Position numbers and translations under genes: made by a program
NCBI GenBank assembly: GCA_020848435.1
Contig: JADLAC010000009.1
Coordinates: forward strand, 25,765 to 89,764
Reading direction: 5' to 3'
DNA: 64,000 nucleotides
From: Burkholderiales bacterium
GTDB taxonomy: Bacteria; Pseudomonadota; Gammaproteobacteria; Burkholderiales; WYBJ01
The notes under the pieces: generated by a model
What the model was told of the DNA's origin: nothing
Databases searched by the model: none
What the model saw: only the letters and a program-made list of their open reading frames with translations
In this document: positions 15,615-24,077 of the stretch, one piece after another
Layout of the letters: every line of letters begins with the position of its first letter
Numbering within the stretch: the stretch's first letter is position 1

Positions 15615-15623
15615 TGGTATAGT
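15615..15623 (+). promoter_or_regulatory. Extended -10 promoter candidate for the large oxidoreductase
   Basis: TGGTATAGT at 15615-15623 is an extended -10 element (TG, one base, TATAGT). The -35 region 17 bases upstream (TCGCCC) is weak, which is usual for extended -10 promoters. Transcription would begin near 15630, giving a leader of roughly 32 bases before the ATG at 15662. Confidence 0.4.
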
Positions 15624-15661
15624 CGAAGGCTTTATTCAGCTCCTTCGCCCGCACGCACATC

Positions 15662-18600
15662 ATGCTTTCCTTGCCCCACGCCTTGAGCTTCGAAGACCTC
15701 CACGCCCCCGAAGGGCTCGCCCGGCTCGACGCGGCATTTCTGGCGAGCCTCTGCGCCGCTTCTCCCGAGCTTCATTCGCGTTTGGCAGCCGCGCGTGCCG
15801 AGCCGGACACCCTTTCGCGCAAGGCGGAAGCAGCGTTGCTGATCGAGCTTTCTGCGTTCCTCGAAAGCTTCGTGGCCGAGCTCTTCGGCATTCAGCAAGC
15901 GCTGGCGGCGCTCAAGTCGGAGCACTTGCGCCTGGATTGCCTGTACACGTGCAAGCGCCAGTTCGTGCAGCGCCGGGCAGCAACGCGCGTGAAGCTCCAG
16001 GATGTGAGCGCGTTGGACGGCGTTGCGCTCGAGGGCGAGCTGGCGGCGCGCTTCGCCGAGCCCTTCAGCGAATTGGCCTTTGCCCGCCATGTCACCGATT
16101 GGCAAGGCGCCGAAGCCGAGCATGTCGACGACTTGAAGCTCGCGTTGACCTACGCCGGATGGGCGCTTCATACCGAAGCGGGGCGCAGCCGCAACCGCGC
16201 GGGTGTGCTGTTCAAGATGCCGCGCAAGCTCGATCCGATCCGCCTGGTGCCCGCGGTCGAGGAGGTCCGCGACGGCTACAAGACGTTTCGACTGGAGCAC
16301 GAGCACTTGAGGCGCCGGCGCGGCTTCGAGCTGACCGATGCGGGCACCGATCTCGTGGGAGCGCTCGACCAGGCCAACTATTGCATCTGGTGCCACGAGC
16401 AGGGCAAGGATTCCTGCTCGCAAGGCCTGCGCGAGAAGCCGGCAACCGATGGCACCCCGGGTGCGTTCAAGAAGACGCTATTCGGCGTGACGCTCGCGGG
16501 CTGTCCGCTGGAGGAACGCATCTCGGAGTTCCACAAGCTCAAGGTCGAGGGGCAGCCCGTCGCGGCGCTCGCCATGATCGTCATCGACAATCCGATGACC
16601 GCCGCCACCGGTCACCGCATCTGCAACGATTGCATGAAAGCGTGCATTTATCAGAAGCAGGACCCGGTCGATATCCCGCAAGCGGAGACGCGCACCCTGA
16701 AGGACGTGCTCGCGCTGCCGTGGGGCTTCGAGATCTACAGCCTGCTCACGCGCTGGAACCCGCTCAATCTGCGTGCCCCGTATGCCAAGCCAGCGAGCGG
16801 GCGGCGCGCGCTGGTGGTGGGGATGGGGCCGGCCGGCTTCACCCTTGCGCATTACTTGCTCAACGAAGGCCATGTCGTGGTCGGTATCGACGGGCTGAAG
16901 ATCGAACCGCTGGCGAGCGCGATCTCCGGGGTCGGGGAGAACGGCGAACGGGTGCCGTTTCGGCCTATCCGCGACATCGCCGAGGTCTACGAGAAGCTCG
17001 ACGAGCGCGTCATGGCCGGGTTCGGCGGCGTGGCCGAATACGGCATCACCGTGCGCTGGGACAAGAACTTCCTCAAGATCGTGCGCCTGCTGCTCGAGCG
17101 ACGCTCGCGCTTTTCGCTCCACGGCGGCGTGCGCTTCGGCGGCACGCTCGATGTCGCGAGCGCTTTCGAGCTGGGCTTCGACCATATCGCGCTTTGCGCC
17201 GGGGCCGGCAAGCCGACATTGCTCGATCTGCCCAACGGCATGGCGCGTGGCGTGCGCACGGCATCGGACTTTCTCATGGCGTTGCAGCTCACCGGTGCCG
17301 CCAAGAACGCATCCATCGCCAACATGCAGTTGCGTCTGCCGGTGGTCGTGATCGGCGGCGGACTGACCGCCATCGACACCGCGACCGAAGCGCTCGCCTA
17401 CTACCCGGTGCAGGTGGAGAAGTTTCTGGCGCGCTACGAGGCATTGGCCGAAGAGCGCGGCGAAGCAGCCGTAAGGGCGCCGTGGAACGACGAAGAGCAG
17501 GCGATCGCCGATGAATTCATCGCCCATGCCCGTGCCATTCGGGCCGAGCGTGCCCTGGCGCGCAAGGAATACCGGCCGGCGCGCATCATCGAGCTGTTGC
17601 ACGCTTGGGGCGGGGCCACCATCGCCTATCGGCGCCGCTTGATCGACAGTCCGTCGTACACGCTCAACCACGAGGAAGTGGAAAAGGCGCTACAGGAAGG
17701 CGTGCGTTTTGCCGAAGGCTTGACGCCGCTCGCCATCGAGCTGGACCGCTACGGTCATGCCGCCGCCGTGCGCACGGTGGTGCAGGCGCGCACCGAGGAA
17801 GGCCGCTGGGAAAAGGTGAGCGAGGCGATTCTGCCTGCCAAGGCGATCCTGGTCGCGGCCGGGACTCAGCCGAACACGGTGCTGGCGCGCGAAGATGCCA
17901 GCGGCATTCGGCTCGATGGCCGCTATTTCCAGGCTTGCGACGAATCCGGTGCGCCGGTCAGCCCCGAGCGCAACGCCGCCAAGCCGCGCGCGGTGCACGT
18001 GCTCATGCAGCGCCAGGCCGACGGCCGCTCGATGAGCTTCTTCGGCGACATGCACCCCTCGTATTTCGGCAACGTCGTGAAAGCGATGGCGAGCGCGCGC
18101 CAGGGCTTCAGCGCGGTCAGCCGCGGCATGCTGGCACGGGCAGCAGCGAGCCGAGCGACCGACGAGAGCTTCCTCGGCGCCTTGAACGCCGCGTTGCGCC
18201 CGCGCGTGCACAAGGTCGTGCGCCTCACGCACAACATCGTGGAAGTGATCGTGCACGCGCCGGCTGCCGCGCGCGCGTTCAAGCCAGGGCAGTTCTACCG
18301 CTTACAGAACTACGAAACCCTGGCCATGGAGGTCCAGGGCACGCGCCTCGCGATGGAAGGCTTGGCGCTGACCGGCGCCTGGGTCGACGCACGCAAAGGC
18401 CTGGTCTCCACCATCGTGCTGGAGATGGGCGGTTCGTCGGATCTGTGCGCATTGCTGCGCCCCGGCGAGCCGGTCGTGCTCATGGGCCCAACCGGCACGC
18501 CGACCGAAATCGTGGGCGGCGAGACGGTGCTCCTCGCCGGCGGCGGCCTGGGCAATGCCGTGCTCTTCTCCATCGGCCAGGCGCTGCGCCGCGCGGGCAG

Positions 18601-19201
18601 CCGGGTGCTGTATTTCGCCGGCTACCGCCAGCCGGGCGATCGCTACAAGGTCGCCGAGATCGAGGCTGCCGCCGATGCGGTGGTGTGGTGTTCGGATCGC
18701 GGCCCCGAGTTCGTCCCCGGCCGAGCCCAGGACGCAGCCTATGTCGGCAACATCGTCGAGGCGATGCACGCCTACGCCCGCGGCGCGCTCCGGGCGCAGC
18801 CGATAGCGCTGGCCGAAGTCGATCGCGTCATCGCCATCGGGTCGGATGGCATGATGGCTGCCGTGGCCGCCGCCCGCCACGGCGTGCTCGCCCCTTATCT
18901 CAAGGCAGATCATCGCGCCATCGGCTCGATCAATTCGCCGATGCAATGCATGATGAAAGAGATCTGCGCCCAGTGTATCCAGCCGCAGCGCGATCCGGCA
19001 TCGGGCCAGGTGAGCTACGTGTTCTCGTGCTTCAACCAGGACCAGCCGCTCGAGCGGGTCGACTTCGATGCGCTGCGCGAACGGCTCGGCCAGAACTCGG
19101 TGCAGGAGAAACTGACCGCGCAGTGGATCGATCGCTGTTTGCGCCGCCTGGGCCTGCGTCCGCAGCCGAACGCGCTGTCCTTGAGCGCGGCCGGCGCCTG
19201 A
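15662..19201 (+). CDS. Large fused flavin/Fe-S oxidoreductase (GltD/NfnB-like plus PyrK/NfnA-like)
   Basis: A 1179-residue multidomain protein. Residues 1-235 match nothing I recognise but contain CLYTC (C93, C97). Next come two cysteine clusters, CIWCHEQGKDSC (C241, C244, C252) and CNDCMKAC (C321, C324, C328), like the Fe-S region of GltD/NfnB. A dinucleotide fold follows with GMGPAG at 387-392 and a second with VVVIGGG at 561-567. From about 845 there is a PyrK-type reductase module: FKPGQFYRLQ, GPTGTPTE, LLAGGGLGNAVL, then C1096-x5-C1102-x2-C1105-x17-C1123, a [2Fe-2S]-like set. The order is NfnB then NfnA fused in one chain. Homologues exist, from memory, in other betaproteobacteria as unnamed pyridine nucleotide-disulfide oxidoreductases. 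Substrate and partners are unknown. Confidence 0.8.
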   Translation: MLSLPHALSFEDLHAPEGLARLDAAFLASLCAASPELHSRLAAARAEPDTLSRKAEAALLIELSAFLESFVAELFGIQQALAALKSEHLRLDCLYTCKRQFVQRRAATRVKLQDVSALDGVALEGELAARFAEPFSELAFARHVTDWQGAEAEHVDDLKLALTYAGWALHTEAGRSRNRAGVLFKMPRKLDPIRLVPAVEEVRDGYKTFRLEHEHLRRRRGFELTDAGTDLVGALDQANYCIWCHEQGKDSCSQGLREKPATDGTPGAFKKTLFGVTLAGCPLEERISEFHKLKVEGQPVAALAMIVIDNPMTAATGHRICNDCMKACIYQKQDPVDIPQAETRTLKDVLALPWGFEIYSLLTRWNPLNLRAPYAKPASGRRALVVGMGPAGFTLAHYLLNEGHVVVGIDGLKIEPLASAISGVGENGERVPFRPIRDIAEVYEKLDERVMAGFGGVAEYGITVRWDKNFLKIVRLLLERRSRFSLHGGVRFGGTLDVASAFELGFDHIALCAGAGKPTLLDLPNGMARGVRTASDFLMALQLTGAAKNASIANMQLRLPVVVIGGGLTAIDTATEALAYYPVQVEKFLARYEALAEERGEAAVRAPWNDEEQAIADEFIAHARAIRAERALARKEYRPARIIELLHAWGGATIAYRRRLIDSPSYTLNHEEVEKALQEGVRFAEGLTPLAIELDRYGHAAAVRTVVQARTEEGRWEKVSEAILPAKAILVAAGTQPNTVLAREDASGIRLDGRYFQACDESGAPVSPERNAAKPRAVHVLMQRQADGRSMSFFGDMHPSYFGNVVKAMASARQGFSAVSRGMLARAAASRATDESFLGALNAALRPRVHKVVRLTHNIVEVIVHAPAAARAFKPGQFYRLQNYETLAMEVQGTRLAMEGLALTGAWVDARKGLVSTIVLEMGGSSDLCALLRPGEPVVLMGPTGTPTEIVGGETVLLAGGGLGNAVLFSIGQALRRAGSRVLYFAGYRQPGDRYKVAEIEAAADAVVWCSDRGPEFVPGRAQDAAYVGNIVEAMHAYARGALRAQPIALAEVDRVIAIGSDGMMAAVAAARHGVLAPYLKADHRAIGSINSPMQCMMKEICAQCIQPQRDPASGQVSYVFSCFNQDQPLERVDFDALRERLGQNSVQEKLTAQWIDRCLRRLGLRPQPNALSLSAAGA

Positions 19202-19213
19202 GCGGGTAGCGGC

Positions 19214-20425
19214 TCAACCGGCCACGAGCACCTCGGCGATCGCGCGCGCGACGTAATCGACGTTACGAGTGCTGAGCGAGGCGATGCAAATGCGCCCGCT
19301 TTCGACCGCATAGATCGCGTACTTCTCGCGCAATGCCTGCATCTGCGCCTTCGAAAGGCCGGAGTAGGAGAACATGCCGCGTTGCTTCAGCACGTAGCCG
19401 AGATCGAAATCGGCGCGCTGCGCGCGGATCTTCTCCACCAGCATGCGGCGCATGAGCTTGATGCGATCGCGCATATCGCCGAGCTCGCGTTCCCACAAGG
19501 CGCGCAGCTCGGGATCGCTCAATATGGCCGCCGCGATCTGGCCGCCGTGCGTGGGCGGATTCGAGTAGTTGGTGCGTATGACCCGCTTCAACTGGCTCAG
19601 CACCCGCGCTGCCTCGTCGCTGTTCTTCGTCACCACCGAAAGCGCACCGATGCGTTCGCCGTAGAGCGAAAGCGACTTCGAGAACGAACCGGCGACGAAC
19701 ACCGCGGGACACGCCTCGGCGAAGCGACGCACCGCGTAGGCATCCTGGTCGAGACCGTCGCCGAAGCCTTGATAGGCGATGTCGAGGAAGGGTACCAATG
19801 CGCGCGCGTTGACGACTTCGATGACGCGCTCCCATTGCTCGGTGGTGAGATCGGCGCCGGTTGGATTGTGGCAGCAGGCGTGCAGGACCACGATGGAGCC
19901 GGCGCGCAGCGCGCTCAGGCCCGCCAGCATGGCATCGAAGCGGCAGCCGTGGGTGAGCGGATCGTAATAGGGGTAGGAATTGACCTTGAAGCCCGCATAT
20001 TCGAACAGCGCCTGGTGATTCTCCCAGCTCGGGTCGCTGATCCAGACTTCGGCGCCGGGGTCGATCCGGCGCAGGAGATCCGCGCCGACCTTGAGTGCAC
20101 CGGTGCCGCCCAGGCTTTGAATCGTCACCGCGCGCTTGCCCTTGACCGCGTCATGGCCGGCGCCGAGGAGCAGCTCCTGCGCGATGTGGTCGAAAGCGGC
20201 GATACCGTCGATCGGGAGATAACCGCGCGGGCGGCTCTGCCCGGCAAGCGTGGCCTCGGCACGACGCACGCATTCGAGCACGGGGACTTTGCCGGTGTCG
20301 TCGACATAGACTCCCTGGCCAAGATTGACTTTGTTCGGATTGGTATCGGCATTGAACGCCTCGGTTACGCCCAGAATGGGATCTCGCGGCGCCAGTTCGA
20401 CGGCAGCTAGCAGGGAAGAGCTCAT
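19214..20425 (-). CDS. tyrB: Aromatic amino acid / aspartate aminotransferase
   Basis: A 403-residue class I PLP aminotransferase. Landmarks are LGQGVYVDDTGKVPVLECV, GYLPIDG, QSLGGTGALKVGADLL, the HNPTGADLTTEQW motif and the PLP lysine in AGSFSKSLSLYGERIGAL. The C-terminal Arg-containing block has QRGMFSYSGLSKAQM and ESGRICIASLSTRNVDYVARAI. The family interconverts aspartate or aromatic amino acids with 2-oxo acids; AspC and TyrB cannot be separated safely by eye, and TyrB is chosen on overall resemblance. It is divergent from uvrB, a frequent betaproteobacterial pairing. It is convergent with the large oxidoreductase gene, 12 bases away. Confidence 0.9.
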   Translation of the reverse strand: MSSSLLAAVELAPRDPILGVTEAFNADTNPNKVNLGQGVYVDDTGKVPVLECVRRAEATLAGQSRPRGYLPIDGIAAFDHIAQELLLGAGHDAVKGKRAVTIQSLGGTGALKVGADLLRRIDPGAEVWISDPSWENHQALFEYAGFKVNSYPYYDPLTHGCRFDAMLAGLSALRAGSIVVLHACCHNPTGADLTTEQWERVIEVVNARALVPFLDIAYQGFGDGLDQDAYAVRRFAEACPAVFVAGSFSKSLSLYGERIGALSVVTKNSDEAARVLSQLKRVIRTNYSNPPTHGGQIAAAILSDPELRALWERELGDMRDRIKLMRRMLVEKIRAQRADFDLGYVLKQRGMFSYSGLSKAQMQALREKYAIYAVESGRICIASLSTRNVDYVARAIAEVLVAG

Positions 20426-20538
20426 GATGAGGGGGCCTTGGAACGCACGGATGATGATGGAGGTCGATGGACTTCCGATGCCGCGAATTCTACCTGCCGC
20501 CTCGGGCGCTGGAAATCACGTCGCGATGAAACGATGCT

Positions 20539-22635
20539 ATGAGACAATCGACCCCGACCAGGCAAGGGCTTCGCATGGGCGTACCCGCAGCTAACCCGAT
20601 CGGCTCCGCGGCGGAGCCGATCGTACAAACCTTCCCCGGCAGTCCGTATCGGCTGCACCAGTCGTTCCAGCCGGCCGGCGACCAGCCGGAGGCGATCGAG
20701 AAGCTCACCGCCGGCGTGCACGAAGGCCTGCGCTTCCAGACCCTGCTCGGGGTGACGGGCTCGGGCAAGACCTACACGATGGCGAACGTGATCGCCCGCC
20801 TGGGGTGTCCGGCCATCATCATGGCGCCGAACAAGACGCTCGCGGCCCAGCTCTATTCCGAAATGCGCGAGTTCTTCCCGCAAAACGCGATCGAGTACTT
20901 CGTCTCCTACTACGACTACTACCAGCCTGAGGCATACGTACCGTCGCGCGACCTCTACATCGAGAAGGACTCGAGTATCAACGAGCATATCGAGCAGATG
21001 CGCCTGTCGGCGACCAAGTCGCTGCTGGAGCGGGCCGATGCCATCATCGTGGCCACGGTCTCCGCGATCTACGGTATCGGCGATCCGGTCGATTATCACG
21101 GCATGATCCTGCACTTGCGCGAGCGCGAGAAGGTCGAGCAGCGCGCCATCATCAAGCGTCTCGCCGACATGCAATACCAGCGTAACGAAGCCGACTTCCG
21201 TCGCGGCACATTCCGCGTGCGCGGCGACGTGATCGACGTCTATCCGGCGGAAAGCGCCGAGCAGGCGCTGCGGATCAGCCTGTTCGACGACGAGGTCGAG
21301 ATGCTGACCTTGTTCGATCCGCTGACCGGCCAGATCCTGCACCGGGTCGGACGCTACACCGTATATCCGTCCAGTCACTACGTGACGCCGCGCGCGACCA
21401 CGTTGCGCGCAATCGAGGCGATCAAGGCCGAGCTGGCGCAGAGGCTGGCGTTCTACCAGGGTGAGGGACGATTGCTGGAAGCGCAACGCCTCGAGCAGCG
21501 CACCCGGTTCGATCTCGAGATGCTCAACGAGATGGGATTCTGCAAAGGGATCGAAAACTACTCGCGCCACCTGAGCGGACGCCAGCCTGGGGAGCCGCCG
21601 CCGACGCTGATCGATTATCTGCCCCCCGAGACGCTGATGTTCATCGACGAGAGCCATGTCACCATACCGCAGCTCGGCGGCATGTACCGCGGCGACCGCT
21701 CGCGCAAGGAAACGCTGGTCGAGTACGGCTTCAGGCTGCCGAGCGCGGTCGATAATCGGCCGCTGCGTTTCGACGAGTTCGAGGACAAGATGCTGCGCAC
21801 GATATTCGTCTCCGCCACCCCGGGCGATTACGAGCGCCAGCGCCAGGGGCGCATCGTGGAGCAGGTGGTGCGGCCCACTGGTTTGGTCGACCCGGTGATC
21901 GAGGTGCGCCCGGCCGCGACCCAGGTCGACGACCTCATGTCCGAGATCCGGCTGCGCATCGTACGCTCGGAACGGGTGCTGGTCACCACGCTCACCAAGC
22001 GCATGGCCGAAGACCTGACGGAATACTTGTCGGATCACGCCATTCGCGTCAGGTACCTGCATTCCGACATCGACACCGTGGAGCGAGTCGAGATCATCCG
22101 CGACTTGCGCCTGGGCGAGTTCGACGTGCTGGTCGGAATCAACCTGCTGCGCGAGGGGCTCGACATACCGGAGGTATCGCTGGTCGCGATCCTCGATGCC
22201 GACAAGGAAGGGTTCCTGCGCTCGACGCGCTCCTTGATTCAGACCATCGGTCGCGCCGCCCGCCACATCAACGGCACCACCATCATGTACGCGGACGTGG
22301 TGACCGACTCGATGCGCCAGGCCATCGACGAAACCGAGCGCCGCCGCGCCAAGCAGACGGCATTCAACCGCACCCACGGCATCGTGCCGCGCGGCGTCAG
22401 CAAGCGCGTGAAGGACATCATCGAGGGCGTGTACGACTCCGGCGACGGACCGCAGTGGCGCGCGGCCCAAGCGGGCAAGAGCTACGACGCCATGGGCGAA
22501 AAGGACCTGACGCGCGAAGTGAAGAAGGTCGAGAAGGAGATGCTCGAGGCTGCCCGGCAGCTCGAGTTCGAGCGCGCCGCCGAGCTGAGGAATCGCTTGT
22601 CGCAGTTGAAAAGCCGACTGTTCAAGGGGCCATGA
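20539..22635 (+). CDS. uvrB: Excinuclease ABC subunit B
   Basis: UvrB is the damage-verifying helicase of nucleotide excision repair and works with UvrA and UvrC. The 698-residue protein has the Walker A site [14 protein letters not shown] (about 71-84) and the beta-hairpin region with [15 protein letters not shown]. It also has [19 protein letters not shown], the helicase motifs [29 protein letters not shown] and QTIGRAARH, and a C-terminal UVR domain (about 660-695). An ATG at 20575 would shorten the poorly conserved N terminus by 12 residues; either start is possible. Confidence 0.97.
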   Translation: MRQSTPTRQGLRMGVPAANPIGSAAEPIVQTFPGSPYRLHQSFQPAGDQPEAIEKLTAGVHEGLRFQTLLGVTGSGKTYTMANVIARLGCPAIIMAPNKTLAAQLYSEMREFFPQNAIEYFVSYYDYYQPEAYVPSRDLYIEKDSSINEHIEQMRLSATKSLLERADAIIVATVSAIYGIGDPVDYHGMILHLREREKVEQRAIIKRLADMQYQRNEADFRRGTFRVRGDVIDVYPAESAEQALRISLFDDEVEMLTLFDPLTGQILHRVGRYTVYPSSHYVTPRATTLRAIEAIKAELAQRLAFYQGEGRLLEAQRLEQRTRFDLEMLNEMGFCKGIENYSRHLSGRQPGEPPPTLIDYLPPETLMFIDESHVTIPQLGGMYRGDRSRKETLVEYGFRLPSAVDNRPLRFDEFEDKMLRTIFVSATPGDYERQRQGRIVEQVVRPTGLVDPVIEVRPAATQVDDLMSEIRLRIVRSERVLVTTLTKRMAEDLTEYLSDHAIRVRYLHSDIDTVERVEIIRDLRLGEFDVLVGINLLREGLDIPEVSLVAILDADKEGFLRSTRSLIQTIGRAARHINGTTIMYADVVTDSMRQAIDETERRRAKQTAFNRTHGIVPRGVSKRVKDIIEGVYDSGDGPQWRAAQAGKSYDAMGEKDLTREVKKVEKEMLEAARQLEFERAAELRNRLSQLKSRLFKGP

Positions 22636-23032
22636 TCGGCTCGTTCATCCGTAACGTGCTGGCACGGGCAAGCGGGGCGGGTGATCCCGAGCCGCGCTGC
22701 AGCGTGCTTTTTCGTCTGCGCGGCCAGCAGACGGCAAGCCCAAGTGGATGCATTTTCTCTACGAATAATCATGGCACTACGGAATTGCTGCGACGCCGTA
22801 TCAAAAAGAATCCAAAAACTTTCAACAGCGGCATCCCAATGGGGCGGGCAGTTTTCGGGTTGAACCGTAGTCATGCCCAGGACTGCCGGACCATTCGGTG
22901 CGGTACGATCGGTTCCCTCCACCAGGGAGGTAAGCCTCCCGCCCGTACTTTCCGGCTCGAATTCTCGTTTGCGCGAACGTAAACACAGACCCCATCGGCT
23001 ATGGTAGGTGCCCGGTGACAGATGGCCATCTG
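22636..23032. other. Non-coding stretch with hairpins, left edge of accessory region
   Basis: No convincing gene is seen from the uvrB stop to the small reverse-strand frame ending at 23033. The stretch is locally AT-richer (around 22760-22840) than the flanking genes. It contains a pair of mutually exclusive hairpins and the first half of a double palindrome, listed separately. It marks the transition from conserved chromosome to the prophage/IS region. No tRNA or tmRNA gene that could act as an attachment site was found. Confidence 0.5.
22916..22940. other. Two mutually exclusive hairpins
   Basis: CCTCC (22916-22920) can pair with GGAGG (22926-22930). Alternatively GGGAGG (22925-22930) can pair with CCTCCC (22935-22940) across a TAAG loop. 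The middle segment is shared, so only one hairpin can form at a time, as in attenuators or switch-like RNAs. The pairing potential is seen on both strands. Confidence 0.55.
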
Positions 23033-23037
23033 TCACC
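23014..23037. repeat. Perfect 24-bp palindrome
   Basis: GGTGACAGATGG is followed directly by its exact reverse complement CCATCTGTCACC, with no spacer. A dyad of this length is more typical of a protein-binding operator or recombination site than of a terminator, because the RNA would need an internal loop and no U-tract follows. It lies eight bases from a second palindrome. It overlaps the stop of the possible small reverse-strand gene. Confidence 0.75.
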
Positions 23038-23263
23038 TTGGCAAATTCGCCATAAGGTACCTTTTGGCGAAACGAGATGCGCCCGGTGTGGTAGGCGCTC
23101 GGCGCGTTTGGCGGCCCGCCTTCTGGTTCGGCCTCAGTGTTCGGCTTGACTTGGGTCGTAGGTGCATCTCGCCTCTCGTGCCGCCCGGCAGATCGGATAG
23201 GGTGATGATTGTCCGCGCGCTGGACTTGCATCCGGGTTTCGTCCTACGATTGGCCGTAGCCAT
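23033..23263 (-). CDS. Possible small basic protein, unknown
   Basis: A 76-residue frame preceded by a textbook ribosome site, AAGGAGG (23271-23277 on the reverse strand) seven bases before the ATG. The product is very basic, rich in Arg, Lys, Thr and Pro, starts MATANRRTKPGCKSSAR and ends KRYLMANLPR. It has no domain I recognise. It lies downstream of higA in the same direction. The ideal ribosome site is the main argument that it is real. Against it are the low-complexity composition and the overlap with two palindromes, which suggest the DNA may have another job. Confidence 0.35.
   Translation of the reverse strand: MATANRRTKPGCKSSARTIITLSDLPGGTRGEMHLRPKSSRTLRPNQKAGRQTRRAPTTPGASRFAKRYLMANLPR
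23046..23071. repeat. Near-perfect 26-bp palindrome
   Basis: The sequence reads TTCGCCA, T, AAGGTACCTT, T, TGGCGAA. All positions pair with their mirror position except one T/T pair. Together with the palindrome at 23014-23037 it forms a tandem pair of dyads, centre-to-centre distance about 33 bases (three helical turns). Confidence 0.7.
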
Positions 23264-23285
23264 GATGCAACCTCCTTACAGGTTG
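23244..23285. other. Two consecutive small hairpins over a ribosome site
   Basis: CTACG (23244-23248) pairs with CGTAG (23255-23259), and CAACCT (23268-23273) pairs with AGGTTG (23280-23285). The second hairpin contains the AAGGAGG ribosome site of the possible reverse-strand gene, so it could mask it in RNA. Confidence 0.45.
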
Positions 23286-23365
23286 TGTTGCGGTTAGGCG
23301 GGCTTGGTGTTGGCGCACCTTGCTCGCCGTTCCCGGTGAACCGCACCGGGCGACGGTGGTACTCG

Positions 23366-23731
23366 TTACGCGGCAGCCTTCCTCGCGCTGCGCTCAGATG
23401 ATCGTGCGGATCGAGACCTAGCGCGCGATGGGGCGGCCGCGCTGAACGCTGCCAGCACGGCCCGCGGCTGCTTCGCCGCCACCAACAGCAGCGCTCTTGC
23501 CGGTCCTTGCGGCTCACGCCGCTGCTGCTCCCAGCCGCGAAGCGTCCCAAGGCTAACGCCAAGGAAGCCCGCGAAGCTTTCCTGCGACAGGTTGAGCGAG
23601 TCGCGGATGTCTTTCACGTCAGCCGCCTTCGGCAGGTTCAATTCAGTGGTCCGAAGGGCCTTCTTCCCCTGCTTCCATTCGGCGATCTCTTCAAGACCTC
23701 TCAGAATCTCTTTCCCAATGTCTCGCTTCAT
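23366..23731 (-). CDS. higA: HigA/NadS-type antitoxin, XRE helix-turn-helix
   Basis: A 121-residue antitoxin candidate. A helix-turn-helix domain spans about 38-75 (VKDIRDSLNLSQESFAGFLGVSLGTLRGWEQQRREPQG), which binds the operon operator in this family. The C-terminal tail (about 95-121) is Arg/Ser/Ala-rich and probably disordered. The ATG overlaps the toxin stop by four bases (toxin upstream, antitoxin downstream), the order typical of higBA rather than relBE. The antitoxin should neutralise the toxin by direct contact and repress transcription from the promoter at 24048-24077. Confidence 0.85.
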   Translation of the reverse strand: MKRDIGKEILRGLEEIAEWKQGKKALRTTELNLPKAADVKDIRDSLNLSQESFAGFLGVSLGTLRGWEQQRREPQGPARALLLVAAKQPRAVLAAFSAAAPSRARSRSARSSERSARKAAA

Positions 23732-24042
23732 ATCATCTGCTCCAATTGCTTGGCGATGCGTCTCAATGTCTCAGCATCGATGTTGCCCCGCTCGCTCTTC
23801 CCATAGATGGTCAGCAGGTAAACATGCTCGGGCGCCTTGGCCCAAAAGTAGATCACTCGCACGCCGCCCGACTTCCCCTTGCCCTTCGCTGCCCATCGTA
23901 CCTTCCGAATGCCGCCAGAACCTCGAATGAGCACGCCAGCATCGGGATGCTCAATCAGATAGCTTTGGAGAGCCCGATACTCTTCATCGGACAGCCACTT
24001 CGGCAATTCGGACGTGAAGAGCGATGTTTCGATAAAGAGCAT
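23728..24042 (-). CDS. higB: HigB/RelE-type mRNA interferase toxin
   Basis: A 104-residue toxin of the RelE superfamily, HigB branch. Diagnostic segments are LSDEEYRALQSYLIEHPDAG, LIRGSGGIRKVRW, GKSGGVRVIYFWAKAPE and YLLTIYGKSERGNI. Toxins of this family cut mRNA on the ribosome. The frame stays open 17 codons upstream, but the ATG at 24042 matches where family members start and lies five bases from a -10 element. The upstream codons fall inside the operator, so they are probably not translated. The unit is likely part of the prophage cargo. Confidence 0.88.
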   Translation of the reverse strand: MLFIETSLFTSELPKWLSDEEYRALQSYLIEHPDAGVLIRGSGGIRKVRWAAKGKGKSGGVRVIYFWAKAPEHVYLLTIYGKSERGNIDAETLRRIAKQLEQMI

Positions 24043-24047
24043 GTGGC

Positions 24048-24077
24048 ATTGTATGTCAATGACGCGCTCCACGTCAA
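24048..24077 (-). promoter_or_regulatory. Promoter of the higBA operon
   Basis: On the reverse strand TTGACG (24077-24072) and TACAAT (24053-24048) are 18 bases apart. Predicted transcription start is at or next to the higB ATG at 24042, so the message would be leaderless or nearly so. A second, weaker -10 (CATAAT, 24087-24082) could give a leader of about 30 bases. Confidence 0.6.

Noticed and set aside
15565..17514. A 649-codon forward frame overlapping the large oxidoreductase gene
   Set aside because: Arg/Ala/Gly-rich composition, no recognisable domain, and fully covered by a frame with clear cofactor motifs; a GC-rich shadow.
20422..22470. A 682-codon reverse frame across uvrB
   Set aside because: Same reason: antisense shadow of a strongly conserved gene.
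22917..22924. CTCCACCA resembling the 3' end of tmRNA or a tRNA, which would mark a phage attachment site
   Set aside because: The preceding bases do not form a T-arm or acceptor stem, and no second copy was found at the right edge of the prophage region.
22482..23231. A 249-codon reverse frame spanning the uvrB 3' end and the hairpin region
   Set aside because: Its last third is antisense to uvrB, no ribosome site is seen and composition is irregular. The segment with the hairpins is better explained as structured DNA or RNA.
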